Shown here in pieces: positions 16,958 through 25,838 of a stretch of 64,000 nucleotides of DNA. Where the stretch lies: assembly GCF_003177035.1 (NCBI RefSeq), contig NZ_CP029488.1:4036501-4100500 (forward strand), in the 5' to 3' direction. Origin of the DNA: Salinisphaera sp. LB1. GTDB lineage: Bacteria > Pseudomonadota > Gammaproteobacteria > Nevskiales > Salinisphaeraceae. A model generated the notes under the pieces. The model was not told the origin of the DNA, ran no database searches, and worked only from the letters and a program-made list of their open reading frames with translations. The position numbers and the translations under genes were made by a program. The number at the start of each line of letters is the position of its first letter. Positions within the stretch are counted from its first letter, which is position 1.

Positions 16958-17779
16958 ATGATCGACCTGCACACCCATTCCACGGCCTCGGACGGCCAGC
17001 TCGACCCGAGCGCGCTGGTGGCGCGGGCCGCATCGCGCGGCGTGCAACGCCTGGCGTTGACCGACCACGACACGACCGCCGGCGTCAACGAGGCGCGGCG
17101 AGCGGCGGCCGATCACGGCATCCAGCTGGTCGCCGGGGCGGAAATATCGGCGAGCTGGGAGCGGCGCACGCTGCACGTCGTCGGCCTGGGACTCGATATC
17201 GCGCAGCCGACGCTGGTCGCCGGACTGAGCCGCCAGCAAGCTGAACGCGATACACGCGCTGCGCTCATCAGCGAGCGGCTGGCACGCGTCGGCCTGGAAG
17301 ACGGCTGCGCCCGTGCCCGCTCAGCCGCCGACGGCGGCCAGATCACGCGCTCGCATTTCGCCGATCTGCTGGTCGCCGACGGGCTCGTGCGCAATCGCCA
17401 GGATGCGTTCAAACGCTACCTGCGCCCCGGTCGGCCGGGCTATCGGCGCACCGAGTGGGCCGGGCTCGCCGACGTCATCGGCTGGATTCACGCGGCCGGC
17501 GGCACGGCAGTGCTCGCCCACCCGTTCGGCTACGGCTTTTCCGGCGCCTGGCGGCGGCACATGGTGGCGGCCTTCGCGGACGCCGGCGGCGACGCGATCG
17601 AGATCTGTACCGGCGTCAGCACGGTCGAGCAGGAAAGCCAGTCGGCTCGGGATGCGCGCCGACATGCCCTCGCCGGCTCGATCGGATCGGATTTTCATTC
17701 ACCCGAGCAGTTCTGGCTGGATGTGGGCCGGGTCCGCCCCTTGCCGCCCCATGTGTCGCTGGCGCCACATGCGGCATGA
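16958..17779 (+). CDS. rnm: PHP-domain phosphoesterase, RNase AM / YciV-like
   Basis: A 273-residue metal-dependent phosphoesterase of the PHP family, similar in length and motifs to YciV/TrpH (RNase AM), which acts as a 5'-3' exonuclease on short RNA and on 5'-ends of rRNA precursors. Metal-ligand motifs are MIDLHTHSTASDG at the start, LALTDHDTTAG, GAEISASWERRTLHVVG, LAHPFGYG and the closing GSDFHSP. The start ATG at 16958 places the first HxH motif at residues 5-7, as usual for the family. It is convergent with the exbD gene, whose stop is 40 bp away. The assignment to RNase AM rather than another PHP hydrolase rests on overall likeness. Confidence 0.85.
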   Translation: MIDLHTHSTASDGQLDPSALVARAASRGVQRLALTDHDTTAGVNEARRAAADHGIQLVAGAEISASWERRTLHVVGLGLDIAQPTLVAGLSRQQAERDTRAALISERLARVGLEDGCARARSAADGGQITRSHFADLLVADGLVRNRQDAFKRYLRPGRPGYRRTEWAGLADVIGWIHAAGGTAVLAHPFGYGFSGAWRRHMVAAFADAGGDAIEICTGVSTVEQESQSARDARRHALAGSIGSDFHSPEQFWLDVGRVRPLPPHVSLAPHAA

Positions 17780-17818
17780 GGGCGGCCGATTCCAGCCGCG
17801 CTTTCATCGCGTAATGGG

Positions 17819-18223
17819 CTATGGCTTCGACAGGACCGCGATTTTCTGGATGCCGGATGCCTGCAGTGCCGCCATCACCTTGCCGACCTTGCCATAGGCC
17901 ACGTCCTTGTCGGCCTGCAGCTGGGCCGCGCGGTGGGGCGTTTTCTGATGAATCTGCGCCAGGCGCTGCTTGAGCTCGTCCAGCGAGACCTCGTTCTTGT
18001 CGATGAAATAATGGCCGTCGCTATCCACGCTCAGCACGATCGGTTGCTTGGCATCGGGCGGCGCCACGCTGTCTGTTTTCGGCAGGTTGACGTGTACGGC
18101 GGTGGTGACCGCCGATGCCGTGACGATGAACATCACCAGCAGCACGAGCATCACGTCGACCAGCGGCGTGACATTCATTTCGCTGAGGATTTCGTCGTCG
18201 TCTCCACCACCTGACATGGCCAT
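17819..18223 (-). CDS. exbD: Biopolymer transport protein ExbD
   Basis: The 134-residue ExbD subunit of the inner-membrane TonB-ExbB-ExbD motor that uses the proton motive force to drive outer-membrane receptors. A short cytoplasmic start (SGGGDDDEILSEMNVTPLVD) precedes one membrane segment, VMLVLLVMFIVTASAV, in which the essential Asp of the family is the one in PLVDVM. The periplasmic part contains LSVDSDGHYFIDKNEVSLDEL. I use the ATG at 18223, which has a GGAG ribosome site; the frame opens at 18265. It is the last gene of tonB-exbB-exbD. Confidence 0.95.
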   Translation of the reverse strand: MAMSGGGDDDEILSEMNVTPLVDVMLVLLVMFIVTASAVTTAVHVNLPKTDSVAPPDAKQPIVLSVDSDGHYFIDKNEVSLDELKQRLAQIHQKTPHRAAQLQADKDVAYGKVGKVMAALQASGIQKIAVLSKP

Positions 18224-18268
18224 GATTGCTACTCCGTAATCTTGAACAGGATGAACGGGGCCCACGCA

Positions 18269-19003
18269 TCAAGCGGTGGCATGCGTTTTCTGGCCAACCG
18301 TCGCGGCGTCCTTGAGATCGCTCTGCCGGGTAATCTGCGCGCCGCCGGACTGAAACCCGCTCTGCTGGCATAGCGCGTAGAAATCGTGCGCGAAGTCGTT
18401 CATGGAATGCACACCGGCTTTCAGTCGGCGCACCAGGAAGTTGTAGATCAGCACCGCCGGTACCGCCACGGCAATACCCATGCCGGTGGCGATCAACGCA
18501 TGACCGACCGGGCCGGCCACTGCCTGCAGACCGGTGGAGCCGGTTTGGCCGATACTCACCAACGCGCCCATGATGCCCCAGACCGTACCGAACAGGCCGA
18601 TGAACGGGGCGGTGCTGCCAAAACTGGCCAGGACGGCGAGCCCGCCTTCGAGCGAACGCCGCTCGCGTTCGATCTGCTGTCGCAACGCGCGTTCGAGGCG
18701 CTCGCCGCGGTCGATCTGGTGCGCCAGGTCCCGGTTGCCGGGGGCGATGTCGCGCCCGGTGATCACGGCGAAGCCGGCCTTGGCGATATCGGCCATCGGG
18801 CCGATCGAATGATCCACGACCGACTCCCCCTGTTCGATACTGTCGGCGGACCAGAAATCCTTCTGGAAGCGCTTGTTCAGCGCCCCGGCGCGGCCGAACT
18901 GAACGAGTTTGATCACCAGCAGCGCCCAGGTAATGACCGACAGGACGATCAGGCACCATAGAACGGCCGGCACCACGAATGGCGTGAGGTTGCTGCTCAG
19001 CAT
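18269..19003 (-). CDS. exbB: Biopolymer transport protein ExbB (MotA/TolQ/ExbB proton channel)
   Basis: The 244-residue proton-channel subunit of the TonB motor. Three membrane segments are visible: an N-terminal one around VVPAVLWCLIVLSVITWALL, a second beginning at GGLAVLASFGSTAPFIGLFGTVWGIM and a third at GHALIATGMGIAVAVPAVLIYNFL. The region STAPFIGLFGTVWGIM is the family signature. I chose the ATG at 19003 because AAGGAGAGAG lies just upstream; the frame opens at 19126, inside tonB. The spacing to tonB (38 bp) and to exbD (45 bp) indicates one operon. Confidence 0.95.
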   Translation of the reverse strand: MLSSNLTPFVVPAVLWCLIVLSVITWALLVIKLVQFGRAGALNKRFQKDFWSADSIEQGESVVDHSIGPMADIAKAGFAVITGRDIAPGNRDLAHQIDRGERLERALRQQIERERRSLEGGLAVLASFGSTAPFIGLFGTVWGIMGALVSIGQTGSTGLQAVAGPVGHALIATGMGIAVAVPAVLIYNFLVRRLKAGVHSMNDFAHDFYALCQQSGFQSGGAQITRQSDLKDAATVGQKTHATA

Positions 19004-19041
19004 AGTAGGTCTCTCTCCTTGAAAGTCATGCGATCGCCCGG

Positions 19042-19800
19042 TCAGTCCGGGAGATTGAACGATATGGTCTGCAGCGCGTAGCCGCGAATGGGCGTATCGC
19101 CCCGTTTGGCGGGTTTGAAGCGCCACTTCTTGACCGTATCCACCGCGGCCTGGTCGAGATCGCTGTAGCCGCTCGACTTGATCACCGTAACCTTGCCGGC
19201 CCGGCCATTCGGTTCGACCAGGATCTTTAGCTTCACGTCACCCTCCTCGTGGCGCCGCAGCGCCCGCGCCGGATAGTGCGGGGGCGGATTACCGAGGCTT
19301 TGCAGCCCGGACACGGCCGGCGTGATCTTGTTGGCGTTCGAACTCGCGTTCGGGCTCGGCTTCGGCGCGGGCTTGGGCGCGGGTTGCGGCTTGGGTGCCG
19401 GCTTGGGCTTCGGCTCGGGCTTGGGATGGGGTTTGGGCTTCGGTTTCGGTTTAGGCTTCGGTTTAGGCTTCGGTTTGGGCTTCGGCTTTGGCTTTGGCTT
19501 TGGCTTTGGTTCCGGTTTCGGCTTGGGCTTCTTCTTGGGCGGCATCACCGCGTGCGTATCGATCACCGGTACCTTCTTTACCGGCTGCGGTTTCGCCAGC
19601 GTCACCTCAATCGGCGGCGGGGTCTGCTGCCTCTTCATCGGTTTGGGCTGCTGGATCGGCGAGTGCTGATAAAGCTGCCACAGACCGAAATGCACCAGCG
19701 CCGAAAGCACGACGATGCCGGCGATTTCGAAAGTCGTCAGGCGCCCCGGTCGGGGTTTGATCGACTTGTTGCCGTGCTTATCGAAACCATCCGTCATCAC
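19042..19800 (-). CDS. tonB: TonB energy-transducing protein
   Basis: A 252-residue TonB. After a short cytoplasmic start there is one membrane anchor ([19 protein letters not shown]) with the His-containing face that couples to ExbB/ExbD. The periplasmic spacer is a long Lys-Pro repeat at roughly residues 88-150, which is unusually regular. The globular C-terminal domain contains the family motif [21 protein letters not shown] and the strand-helix-strand [25 protein letters not shown]. It heads the tonB-exbB-exbD operon and would energise the siderophore receptor encoded 10 kb away. No Fur box is evident just upstream. Confidence 0.95.
   Translation of the reverse strand: MMTDGFDKHGNKSIKPRPGRLTTFEIAGIVVLSALVHFGLWQLYQHSPIQQPKPMKRQQTPPPIEVTLAKPQPVKKVPVIDTHAVMPPKKKPKPKPEPKPKPKPKPKPKPKPKPKPKPKPKPKPHPKPEPKPKPAPKPQPAPKPAPKPSPNASSNANKITPAVSGLQSLGNPPPHYPARALRRHEEGDVKLKILVEPNGRAGKVTVIKSSGYSDLDQAAVDTVKKWRFKPAKRGDTPIRGYALQTISFNLPD
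19427..19537 (-). repeat. Low-complexity Lys-Pro repeat DNA in tonB
   Basis: About 110 bp made of short near-repeats (GGCTTC, GGTTTA and GGCTTT units on the + strand) encoding a run of Lys-Pro dipeptides. The third codon positions vary, so the DNA is degenerate while the protein repeat is kept, but the tract is still prone to slippage and length change. Confidence 0.9.
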
Positions 19801-20150
19801 GTGGCCGTCGTCTGTTGATCAATGACACCGGCATCGAACCGCTGGACGATGCACGAATATTCTGTACGCCGGGTTAGCAACATGCGTGCCAGACATTGCG
19901 CCGCGCGGTGCCAGCAGACGCCTGAATCTGCTGGCACGCCGCCCTGGCCGGGCAGTGCAATGCACAAACGCACGCTACCAATCCGTCCAGCTTGGCGGGC
20001 GTTCAATACAATATCTTTACGGACACGCAACCAAGCCATCGCCCGGTCTCGGTCGACAGGCTAGGATCACAGCGGGTGCGCATGCAGGCGGGCACGGCGG
20101 CGCGGGCCTGGCGTGAGCGAGGCGGGCCGTTCCGGCAGAAGACGAGGAAA
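19801..20150. other. Non-coding gap between tonB and tRNA-Pro, with a hairpin
   Basis: I see no believable gene here. The main structure is an inverted repeat, TGCCAGCAG (19909-19917) with CTGCTGGCA (19928-19936), a perfect 9-bp stem with a 10-nt loop that can be extended by GC-rich flanks. It has no T tract on either strand, so it is not a standard terminator. It could be processed 3' sequence of the tRNA-Pro transcript or part of the tonB leader. Confidence 0.5.
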
Positions 20151-20227
20151 TGGTCGGGACAGCAGGATTCGAACCTGCGACCTTCTGCTCCCAAAGCAGA
20201 CGCGCTACCAGGCTGCGCTATGCCCCG
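20151..20227 (-). tRNA. tRNA-Pro (anticodon TGG)
   Basis: The minus strand folds into a complete cloverleaf: acceptor CGGGGCA with TGTCCCG, D arm with AGCGCAGCCTGGTAGCGC, an anticodon loop centred on TTTGGGA (anticodon TGG), and a T arm with GGTTCGAATCC. CCA is encoded (20151-20153). Confidence 0.97.
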
Positions 20228-20619
20228 TTCCAAGTCGCCGAGTTTAACCCGTTGAAGCATCCGACACCATAATTTGCGATGCGCGAGCCGTCGTTGTCGC
20301 GCGTTCCCGGGAACGCGCCATGCGAGCCGCCGCTCCAGCGCCACCCACACGAACAACAATCCGTATAGCCCAACCCATCGCTGCATCGATTCGCGGCTGC
20401 GTCCCATTCGCATCTTGAGGATCTTTGCGCCCTGTGTCCATCCCCAGAGCCTCATCCGACGACGCGGCGACGGGTCAAGGCAACGGCAACCGTTCCGGCG
20501 CGCGGAATACGGCTTGCGATGGCACAGGCTCCGGGCAGCCGCGCGTCGACAGCGAATTGTCGGGGGATGCCGGCCGTGCGAAAATCTAGATGATTCAGTC
20601 CCTGCAGCAGCGCGCGTTC
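20228..20619. other. Non-coding gap upstream of folD and tRNA-Pro, with a perfect palindrome
   Basis: This 390-bp divergent region between tRNA-Pro (minus) and folD (plus) contains no gene I can support. At 20299-20318 there is a perfect 20-bp palindrome, GCGCGTTCCCGGGAACGCGC, which may be an operator for either direction. The promoters of both transcripts should also lie here, but I cannot identify them with confidence. Confidence 0.55.
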
Positions 20620-21492
20620 ATGTCGGCTCAATTGATCGATGGCAAAAAACTCGCTTCGGCGTACCGCGCCGATGTCCGCAAGGCCGTCGAGACGCGCCGG
20701 GCCGCCGGGCAACGCGCACCCGGTCTGGCGGTGATTCTCGTCGGCGACGACGCGGCATCCCAGGTTTATGTCGGCAAGAAGACCAAGGCTTGCGAGAAGG
20801 CCGGGCTGGTTTCGCGCGCGGTGTACCCGAGTGCCGACATCAGCGAGGCGGAACTGCTCGGCCTGATCGATGACTTCAACAGCGACGACACTATCGACGG
20901 CATCCTGGTGCAGTTGCCGCTACCCGCGCATATCAACGCCAGCGCGGTGATCGAACGTATCCGCCCCGACAAGGACGTCGACGGTTTCCATCCGTACAAC
21001 GTCGGCCGGCTGGCCCAGCGCGTGCCGCTTCTCAGGGCCTGTACGCCGCTGGGCATCATTCGCCTGCTTGAATCGATCGACGAACCCTTCCTCGGCCGCC
21101 AGGCGGTTGTGGTCGGTGCCTCCAACATCGTCGGGCGCCCCATGGCGCTTGAGTTTCTGCTCAAGGGGGCCACCACGACGGTCTGTCATCGCTTCACCCG
21201 CGACCTCGCCGACGAGGTCGGTCAGGCCGAGATTCTGGTCGTGGGTGTGGGCAAACCCGGGTTGGTCCAGGGCGAATGGATACGCGAAGGGGCAACCGTG
21301 ATCGATGTCGGCATGAACCGGCTGGATTGCGGCAAGCTGGTGGGCGACGTGGCGTTCGAGACCGCCGCCGAACGGGCGGCCTGGATCACGCCGGTACCCG
21401 GTGGCGTCGGCCCCATGACCGTGGCCATGCTGGTTAGCAACACCCTGCGCGCAGCGGAAATGCGCGAAGCCGCCGAGGCCGATCAGGGCTGA
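20620..21492 (+). CDS. folD: Bifunctional methylenetetrahydrofolate dehydrogenase/cyclohydrolase FolD
   Basis: FolD (290 residues) interconverts 5,10-methylene-, methenyl- and 10-formyl-tetrahydrofolate using NADP. Family motifs are easy to read: the catalytic Lys in [15 protein letters not shown], the [13 protein letters not shown] segment, [31 protein letters not shown] for the dinucleotide site and the C-terminal [19 protein letters not shown] chose ATG 20620 ([10 protein letters not shown]) because the known family start is close to the first helix; the frame opens at 20590. It is convergent with cysS. Together with glyA in this window it serves one-carbon metabolism. Confidence 0.97.
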   Translation: MSAQLIDGKKLASAYRADVRKAVETRRAAGQRAPGLAVILVGDDAASQVYVGKKTKACEKAGLVSRAVYPSADISEAELLGLIDDFNSDDTIDGILVQLPLPAHINASAVIERIRPDKDVDGFHPYNVGRLAQRVPLLRACTPLGIIRLLESIDEPFLGRQAVVVGASNIVGRPMALEFLLKGATTTVCHRFTRDLADEVGQAEILVVGVGKPGLVQGEWIREGATVIDVGMNRLDCGKLVGDVAFETAAERAAWITPVPGGVGPMTVAMLVSNTLRAAEMREAAEADQG

Positions 21493-21517
21493 TCGGGTAA
21501 CCTCCGGCAGCGACGCC

Positions 21518-22912
21518 TCAACCGCGCCGCCATTTGGTGCCCTCGGCCGAATCCTCGAGCACGATACCGGCCGCTGTCAGTTCGTCGCGAATCCGGTCGG
21601 CGGTGGCGAAATCCCGGGCCGCGCGCGCGTCGCGCCGCTGCGCGAGCATCGATTCAATGGTCTCGGCGCTCAGGCCGCTCTCGCCGACCCCGCCCGCCTG
21701 CAGATAGGCATCGGCGTCCTGTTGCAGCAGGCCGATCATGGCACCGAACTCGCGCAGTCCGGCCGCCAGCGCGGCCTGCCGGTCGCTGTCGTGTTCGCCC
21801 GCCCGGTTGGCCTCGCGCGCCATGTCGAACAGCACGGCGATGGCGGCCGGCGTATTCAGGTCATCATCCATCGCTTGCCGGAAGCGCGCCCGGTAATCGG
21901 CGTTGATTTCGGCAGTCGCGTCACCGTCAGCCGGCGCATCGCGTAGCGTCGTATACAGCCGGGCCAGCGCGGTCGCGGCGCTGTCCATGGCCTCGGCGTT
22001 GTAGGCCAGCGGGCTGCGATAATGCGTGGCCAGCACGAAATAACGGACCGACTCGGCGTCGTATTGCTCGAGCACGTCGCGCAGGGTCAGGAAATTGCCC
22101 AGCGACTTCGACATCTTTTCGTCGTCGACGGTCACGAAACCGTTGTGCATCCACAAACCGACGTAGCGCTGCCCCGTCGCCGCCTCGCTCTGGGCGATTT
22201 CGTTCTCGTGATGCGGAAACTGCAGGTCCAGGCCGCCGCCGTGGATATCGAACGAGTCGCCCAGGCAATGGGTGGACATGGCCGAGCATTCGATATGCCA
22301 GCCTGGGCGGCCCGCGCCCCACGGCGAATCCCAGGACGGCTCGCCCGGCTTGGCCGGCTTCCAGAGCACGAAATCGAGCGGGTCGTCCTTGGCCTCGTTC
22401 ACCGCGATGCGGGCGCCCGAACGCAGCTCGTCCAGCCGGCGGCCGGACAACGCGCCATAACGCTCGAAGGTGGAGACGTCGTAGTACACCTCGCCGTTGT
22501 CGCCGACGTAGGCCGCGCCGCGCTCGATCAGCCGCTCGATCATGTCGATGATCGGCCCGATATGGTCGGTGGCCCGCGGTTCGACGTCGGGCGCGATCAG
22601 GCCGAGCGCGGCTTCGTCTTCGGCCAGCGCGGTTGCGAACCGTTCGGCCACCGCTTCGGGCGTGGTGCCGCTCTCGGCCGCGCGCCGGATGATCTTGTCG
22701 TCGATGTCGGTGACGTTGCGCACATAGCGCACATGCCAGCGCCGGGCCCGAAGATAGCGCACGAACATGTCGAACACGACCAGAAAACGGGCATGGCCGA
22801 GATGGCAATAATCGTAGACCGTAATACCGCAGACATAGAGCCGGACTTTTCCGGGCTCGAGGGTCTTCAGCGGCTCGCGCTGACGCGTCAGGCTGTTAAA
22901 CAGTTGCAGCAT
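21518..22912 (-). CDS. cysS: Cysteine--tRNA ligase
   Basis: Class I aminoacyl-tRNA synthetase of 464 residues, which charges tRNA-Cys in the cytosol. The HIGH-type motif reads CHLGHAR at about residues 36-42 and the KMSKS loop is [10 protein letters not shown] near 266. Zinc ligands can be placed in the Cys of [14 protein letters not shown] and the following HH in FPHHENE. The C-terminal helical domain ends normally at KWRRG. The gene is convergent with folD and about 120 bp from the end of thiL, and is probably transcribed alone. Confidence 0.98.
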   Translation of the reverse strand: MLQLFNSLTRQREPLKTLEPGKVRLYVCGITVYDYCHLGHARFLVVFDMFVRYLRARRWHVRYVRNVTDIDDKIIRRAAESGTTPEAVAERFATALAEDEAALGLIAPDVEPRATDHIGPIIDMIERLIERGAAYVGDNGEVYYDVSTFERYGALSGRRLDELRSGARIAVNEAKDDPLDFVLWKPAKPGEPSWDSPWGAGRPGWHIECSAMSTHCLGDSFDIHGGGLDLQFPHHENEIAQSEAATGQRYVGLWMHNGFVTVDDEKMSKSLGNFLTLRDVLEQYDAESVRYFVLATHYRSPLAYNAEAMDSAATALARLYTTLRDAPADGDATAEINADYRARFRQAMDDDLNTPAAIAVLFDMAREANRAGEHDSDRQAALAAGLREFGAMIGLLQQDADAYLQAGGVGESGLSAETIESMLAQRRDARAARDFATADRIRDELTAAGIVLEDSAEGTKWRRG

Positions 22913-23030
22913 GGGTCGTGCGGTTGGAATACGGTCGGCGCACAGTCTACCGCGTCGTCGCCGCGGCGTAATCGCGCCCGGGCCTTAAATGGATCGCCGA
23001 CCTTCCTTGCGCGCTCACGGCCGCCGACGC

Positions 23031-23996
23031 TCAACGCCCGTCGAAGTGGTCCCAGCCGGCGCGCGACAGCGCTTGTGTATCCAGCACACGGCCGGTCGCG
23101 TCGGTCAGCCGCAGGCCGGTGGCGCGCTCGATGCGCCCGATGACGGTCAGCGGACAATTCAGCGCGGCCCGCGCCCGCTCGAGGTCGGCCGGGGCGAGAG
23201 TGAGGCAGAGTTCGTAATCGTCGCCCCCGGTGGCCTGCAATTGTCGACGCTGGCGGCTATCCACGACATGGCGGGTCAGCGCCGGCGACGCGGGCAGCGC
23301 GTCGACGTCGATACGTGCGCCGACATCGCTCGCGGCCAGGATATGGCCGAGATCCGCCAGCAGACCATCGGAGACATCGATCGCGGCATGGGCCAGGCCA
23401 CGCAGGCGCATGCCGTCGCGCGGGGTCGGCCGGGTCAGGCGCGCGATCAGTGCCCGCGCGTCGGCGCCGGCCTGCGCGCGCCCGGGCCAGCAAGCCAGCC
23501 CGGCGGCCGCGTCGCCCAGCGTACCGGTCACCGCCACGAGATCGCCCACCCGGGCCGCATCCCGCCGCAGCGCACTGCCCTGCGGCAACGTGCCGAGCGC
23601 GGTGATGGCGACGGTCAGCGTCTCGCTTCGGGTGGTGTCGCCGCCCACGATGTCGATATCGCGGGCCCCGATCGCCTCCCGCGCACCGTCGATGAAGGCA
23701 TGGCACCACGCCTGCCGCAACACGGGGGCCGCCAGCGCGACCGTCAGCCAGGCCGGATCCGCGCCCATGGCGGCGAGATCGCTCAGATTGACCGCCACGC
23801 TCTTGAAGCCGATATCGGCCGCGGGCGTATCGTGCGGGAAATGACGCCCGCCGATCAGGGTATCGGTGGTCACCACGAGCTCGTGGCCGGGCGGCGGCGC
23901 CAGGATGGCCGCATCGTCGCCAATGCCGAGCCGGGTATCGGCGCGGCGCGGGCGCAGGCGCTCGCGCAGCGCGCCAATCAGCTCGAACTCGCGCAT
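23031..23996 (-). CDS. thiL: Thiamine-monophosphate kinase
   Basis: ThiL (321 residues) phosphorylates thiamine monophosphate to the active cofactor thiamine diphosphate. It has the PurM-like fold with N-terminal REFELIGALRERL, an ATP/Mg-binding GIGDDAAIL motif, VTTDTLIGGRHFP, a glycine-rich IDIVGGDTTR and the C-terminal AIDVSDGLLADLGHI and GGDDYEL motifs. I use the ATG at 23996; the frame opens far upstream, inside nusB. It is 11 bp after nusB, the last gene of the glyA-to-thiL run, as in many proteobacteria. Confidence 0.97.
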   Translation of the reverse strand: MREFELIGALRERLRPRRADTRLGIGDDAAILAPPPGHELVVTTDTLIGGRHFPHDTPAADIGFKSVAVNLSDLAAMGADPAWLTVALAAPVLRQAWCHAFIDGAREAIGARDIDIVGGDTTRSETLTVAITALGTLPQGSALRRDAARVGDLVAVTGTLGDAAAGLACWPGRAQAGADARALIARLTRPTPRDGMRLRGLAHAAIDVSDGLLADLGHILAASDVGARIDVDALPASPALTRHVVDSRQRRQLQATGGDDYELCLTLAPADLERARAALNCPLTVIGRIERATGLRLTDATGRVLDTQALSRAGWDHFDGR

Positions 23997-24007
23997 GTCG
24001 CCGCCCG

Positions 24008-24541
24008 TTAGCGGCGCCGGCCTCTCGCCGCCTCCACCGGGCGCAGGTCGCGCGCGGTAGCATCGAGCACGCCGTTGACGAATCGATGGCCGTCGGTGGC
24101 ACCGAAGATCTTGGCCAGATTGGTGGCCTCGTTGATCACCGCGGCGAACGGAATCTCCGGACACTCGCGCAGCTCGTAGGTCGCCAGCAGCAGGATCGCG
24201 TATTCCACCGGGTCGAGCTGGACGGCGGGCCGGCTCAGGTGCGTGTCGAACGCTTTTTCCAGTCCGGAGACGTCGTACACCACGCCGCGCAGCACCATTT
24301 CGAAATACTCGCGATCGAGATCGGCCAGACGACCCGCCCGGGCGAACTGTTCGATCAGCGCGGCAATCTCGGTGCCCGACATACGCCATTGATAGACCGC
24401 CTGAACCGCGGCCATGCGGGCCCGAATACGCCGCCCGCCCGGCATTTTCGGCGGCAGCTCCGGCAATTGATCGTCGTTGTGCTCGGGCTCGTTGTCGGCG
24501 GCGCCGGCGGCTTCGCCCAGCGACTGATCGCGAATCGGCAT
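24008..24541 (-). CDS. nusB: Transcription antitermination factor NusB
   Basis: NusB (177 residues) binds boxA RNA with NusE/S10 and promotes antitermination on rRNA operons. The first 35 residues are acidic and not part of the fold; the core begins at RIRARMAAVQAVYQWRM, typical of NusB. Later segments include LDPVEYAILLLATYELRECPEIPFAAVINEATNLAKIFG and the closing HRFVNGVLDATAR. It sits between ribH (7 bp upstream) and thiL (11 bp downstream), the common ribH-nusB-thiL order. The acidic N-terminal extension is longer than in most NusB proteins, so a later start is possible, but no better start codon is evident. Confidence 0.96.
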   Translation of the reverse strand: MPIRDQSLGEAAGAADNEPEHNDDQLPELPPKMPGGRRIRARMAAVQAVYQWRMSGTEIAALIEQFARAGRLADLDREYFEMVLRGVVYDVSGLEKAFDTHLSRPAVQLDPVEYAILLLATYELRECPEIPFAAVINEATNLAKIFGATDGHRFVNGVLDATARDLRPVEAARGRRR

Positions 24542-24548
24542 GGTGGGG

Positions 24549-25028
24549 TTACTCGTCCTCGACTTCGATCTGGCGCAGTACGTTGACCATTTCGATCACG
24601 GCACTTGCGGCTTCGGCGCCCTTGTTGTGGTCTTCATCGGGCTGGGCCCGGGCATCGGCCTGCTCGGCGTTGTCGGCGGTGATCACGCCGAAACCGACCG
24701 GAATGCCATATTCGAGCGCGGTAGCGGACAAGCCCTTGGCACACTCGCCGGCCACATAGTCGAAATGCGGCGTATCGCCGCGGATGACCGCGCCGAGCGC
24801 GATGATGCCGTCGTACTTGCCGGAATCGGCGAGCCGGTCCACGGCCAGCGGCAATTCGAACGCCCCGGGCACCTTGACCACGATGACGTCGTCGTCATCG
24901 ACGCCGCAGTCGGTCAGGACGTCGATCGCACCTTCCAGCAGGCGATCGACGATATCGTCGTTCCAGCGGGTCGATACGATGGCGATCTTGACGCGCTCGC
25001 CGTCGAATTCTCCTTGGATGGTCTGCAT
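24549..25028 (-). CDS. ribH: 6,7-dimethyl-8-ribityllumazine synthase
   Basis: RibH (159 residues) condenses the ribitylaminouracil intermediate with dihydroxybutanone phosphate to give the riboflavin precursor. Recognisable parts are KIAIVSTRWNDDIVDRLLEGA, VPGAFELPLAVDRLA, the phosphate-binding LGAVIRGDTPHFDYV with catalytic His, and PVGFGVITADNAEQADARA. It belongs to the riboflavin block but is separated from ribE by 212 bp. In many relatives ribBA lies in exactly that place; it is not present here. Confidence 0.97.
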   Translation of the reverse strand: MQTIQGEFDGERVKIAIVSTRWNDDIVDRLLEGAIDVLTDCGVDDDDVIVVKVPGAFELPLAVDRLADSGKYDGIIALGAVIRGDTPHFDYVAGECAKGLSATALEYGIPVGFGVITADNAEQADARAQPDEDHNKGAEAASAVIEMVNVLRQIEVEDE

Positions 25029-25240
25029 GCTCGCTACTCTTCCGTTGGCTGCGCCGCATTATCGCACGAGCGCCCAGCTGTGTTGACGTTTCCTGCGGCG
25101 CCGCAACCGGCAGGCCGGGCCCCGGCAGACGCGCGGCGAGACGGGGCATGCCGGGCGCGCATTGCGCCACCGGCCGGGCCGGGAACGGCCATCGGCGCGG
25201 CGTCGTGGGCAACGGCCATGGATCGAAAGGAATGCGGCGC

Positions 25241-25834
25241 CTATTCGTGACCGGCAATGCGCGCGAGGTAGCGCGCGATGATATCGATCTCGATGTTGAC
25301 GCGGTCGCCGATACGAGTGGCGCCCAATGAGGTGTGATGCATCGTGTGCGGGATAATGTTGACGCCGAAACGCCGGCCCGCCACTTCGTTGACGGTGAGG
25401 CTGATACCGTCCACCGCCACCGAGCCCTTGGGCGCGATGTAGTGCGCCAGATGCTTGGGCGCCGAGAACGTCAGCCGCCAGGAGCGGGCGTCGGCCACCA
25501 TTTCCTCGAGCACGCCGATACCGTCGGCATGACCGGCGACCATGTGGCCGCCCAGTGGGTCGCCGGCCCGCAGCGGCGCTTCCAGATTCACCGACGAACC
25601 CACCGAACGCTCGCCGAACGTGGTCAGCGACAGGGTTTCCTTGGAGACGTCGGCCGCAAAGCGCGAGCCGTCGACCTCGGTCGCGGTCAGGCACACGCCG
25701 GATACGGCGATGCTGTCGCCGACGGCGATCGGGCCGAGATCGGTGTCGCCGATATCGATGGTCAGCCGGGTGTCGCCGTCCTGGGTCTGTTGATCGACGA
25801 TCGTGCCGAGCCCTTTGACTATGCCTGTAAACAT
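25241..25834 (-). CDS. ribE: Riboflavin synthase (alpha chain)
   Basis: RibE (197 residues) dismutates two lumazine molecules to riboflavin. The internal duplication expected of the enzyme is clear: each half starts with a MFTGIV-type or GHMVAGHAD-type strand and carries a GDSIAVSGVCLTATEV or GSVAVDGISLTVNEV motif. The N-terminal MFTGIVKGLGTI is the family hallmark. It lies 4 bp after ribD, so the two are co-transcribed. The C-terminal NIEIDIIARYLARI is normal. Confidence 0.97.
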   Translation of the reverse strand: MFTGIVKGLGTIVDQQTQDGDTRLTIDIGDTDLGPIAVGDSIAVSGVCLTATEVDGSRFAADVSKETLSLTTFGERSVGSSVNLEAPLRAGDPLGGHMVAGHADGIGVLEEMVADARSWRLTFSAPKHLAHYIAPKGSVAVDGISLTVNEVAGRRFGVNIIPHTMHHTSLGATRIGDRVNIEIDIIARYLARIAGHE

Positions 25835-25838
25835 GCGG

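Noticed and set aside
19909-19936. Hairpin below tRNA-Pro as a Rho-independent terminator
   Set aside because: The stem is good but there is no T tract on either strand, so I list it only as a structure in the gap.
25029-25240. FMN riboswitch in the ribE-ribH gap
   Set aside because: The conserved RFN-element sequence blocks are not present, and the gap lies inside the gene run rather than upstream of it.
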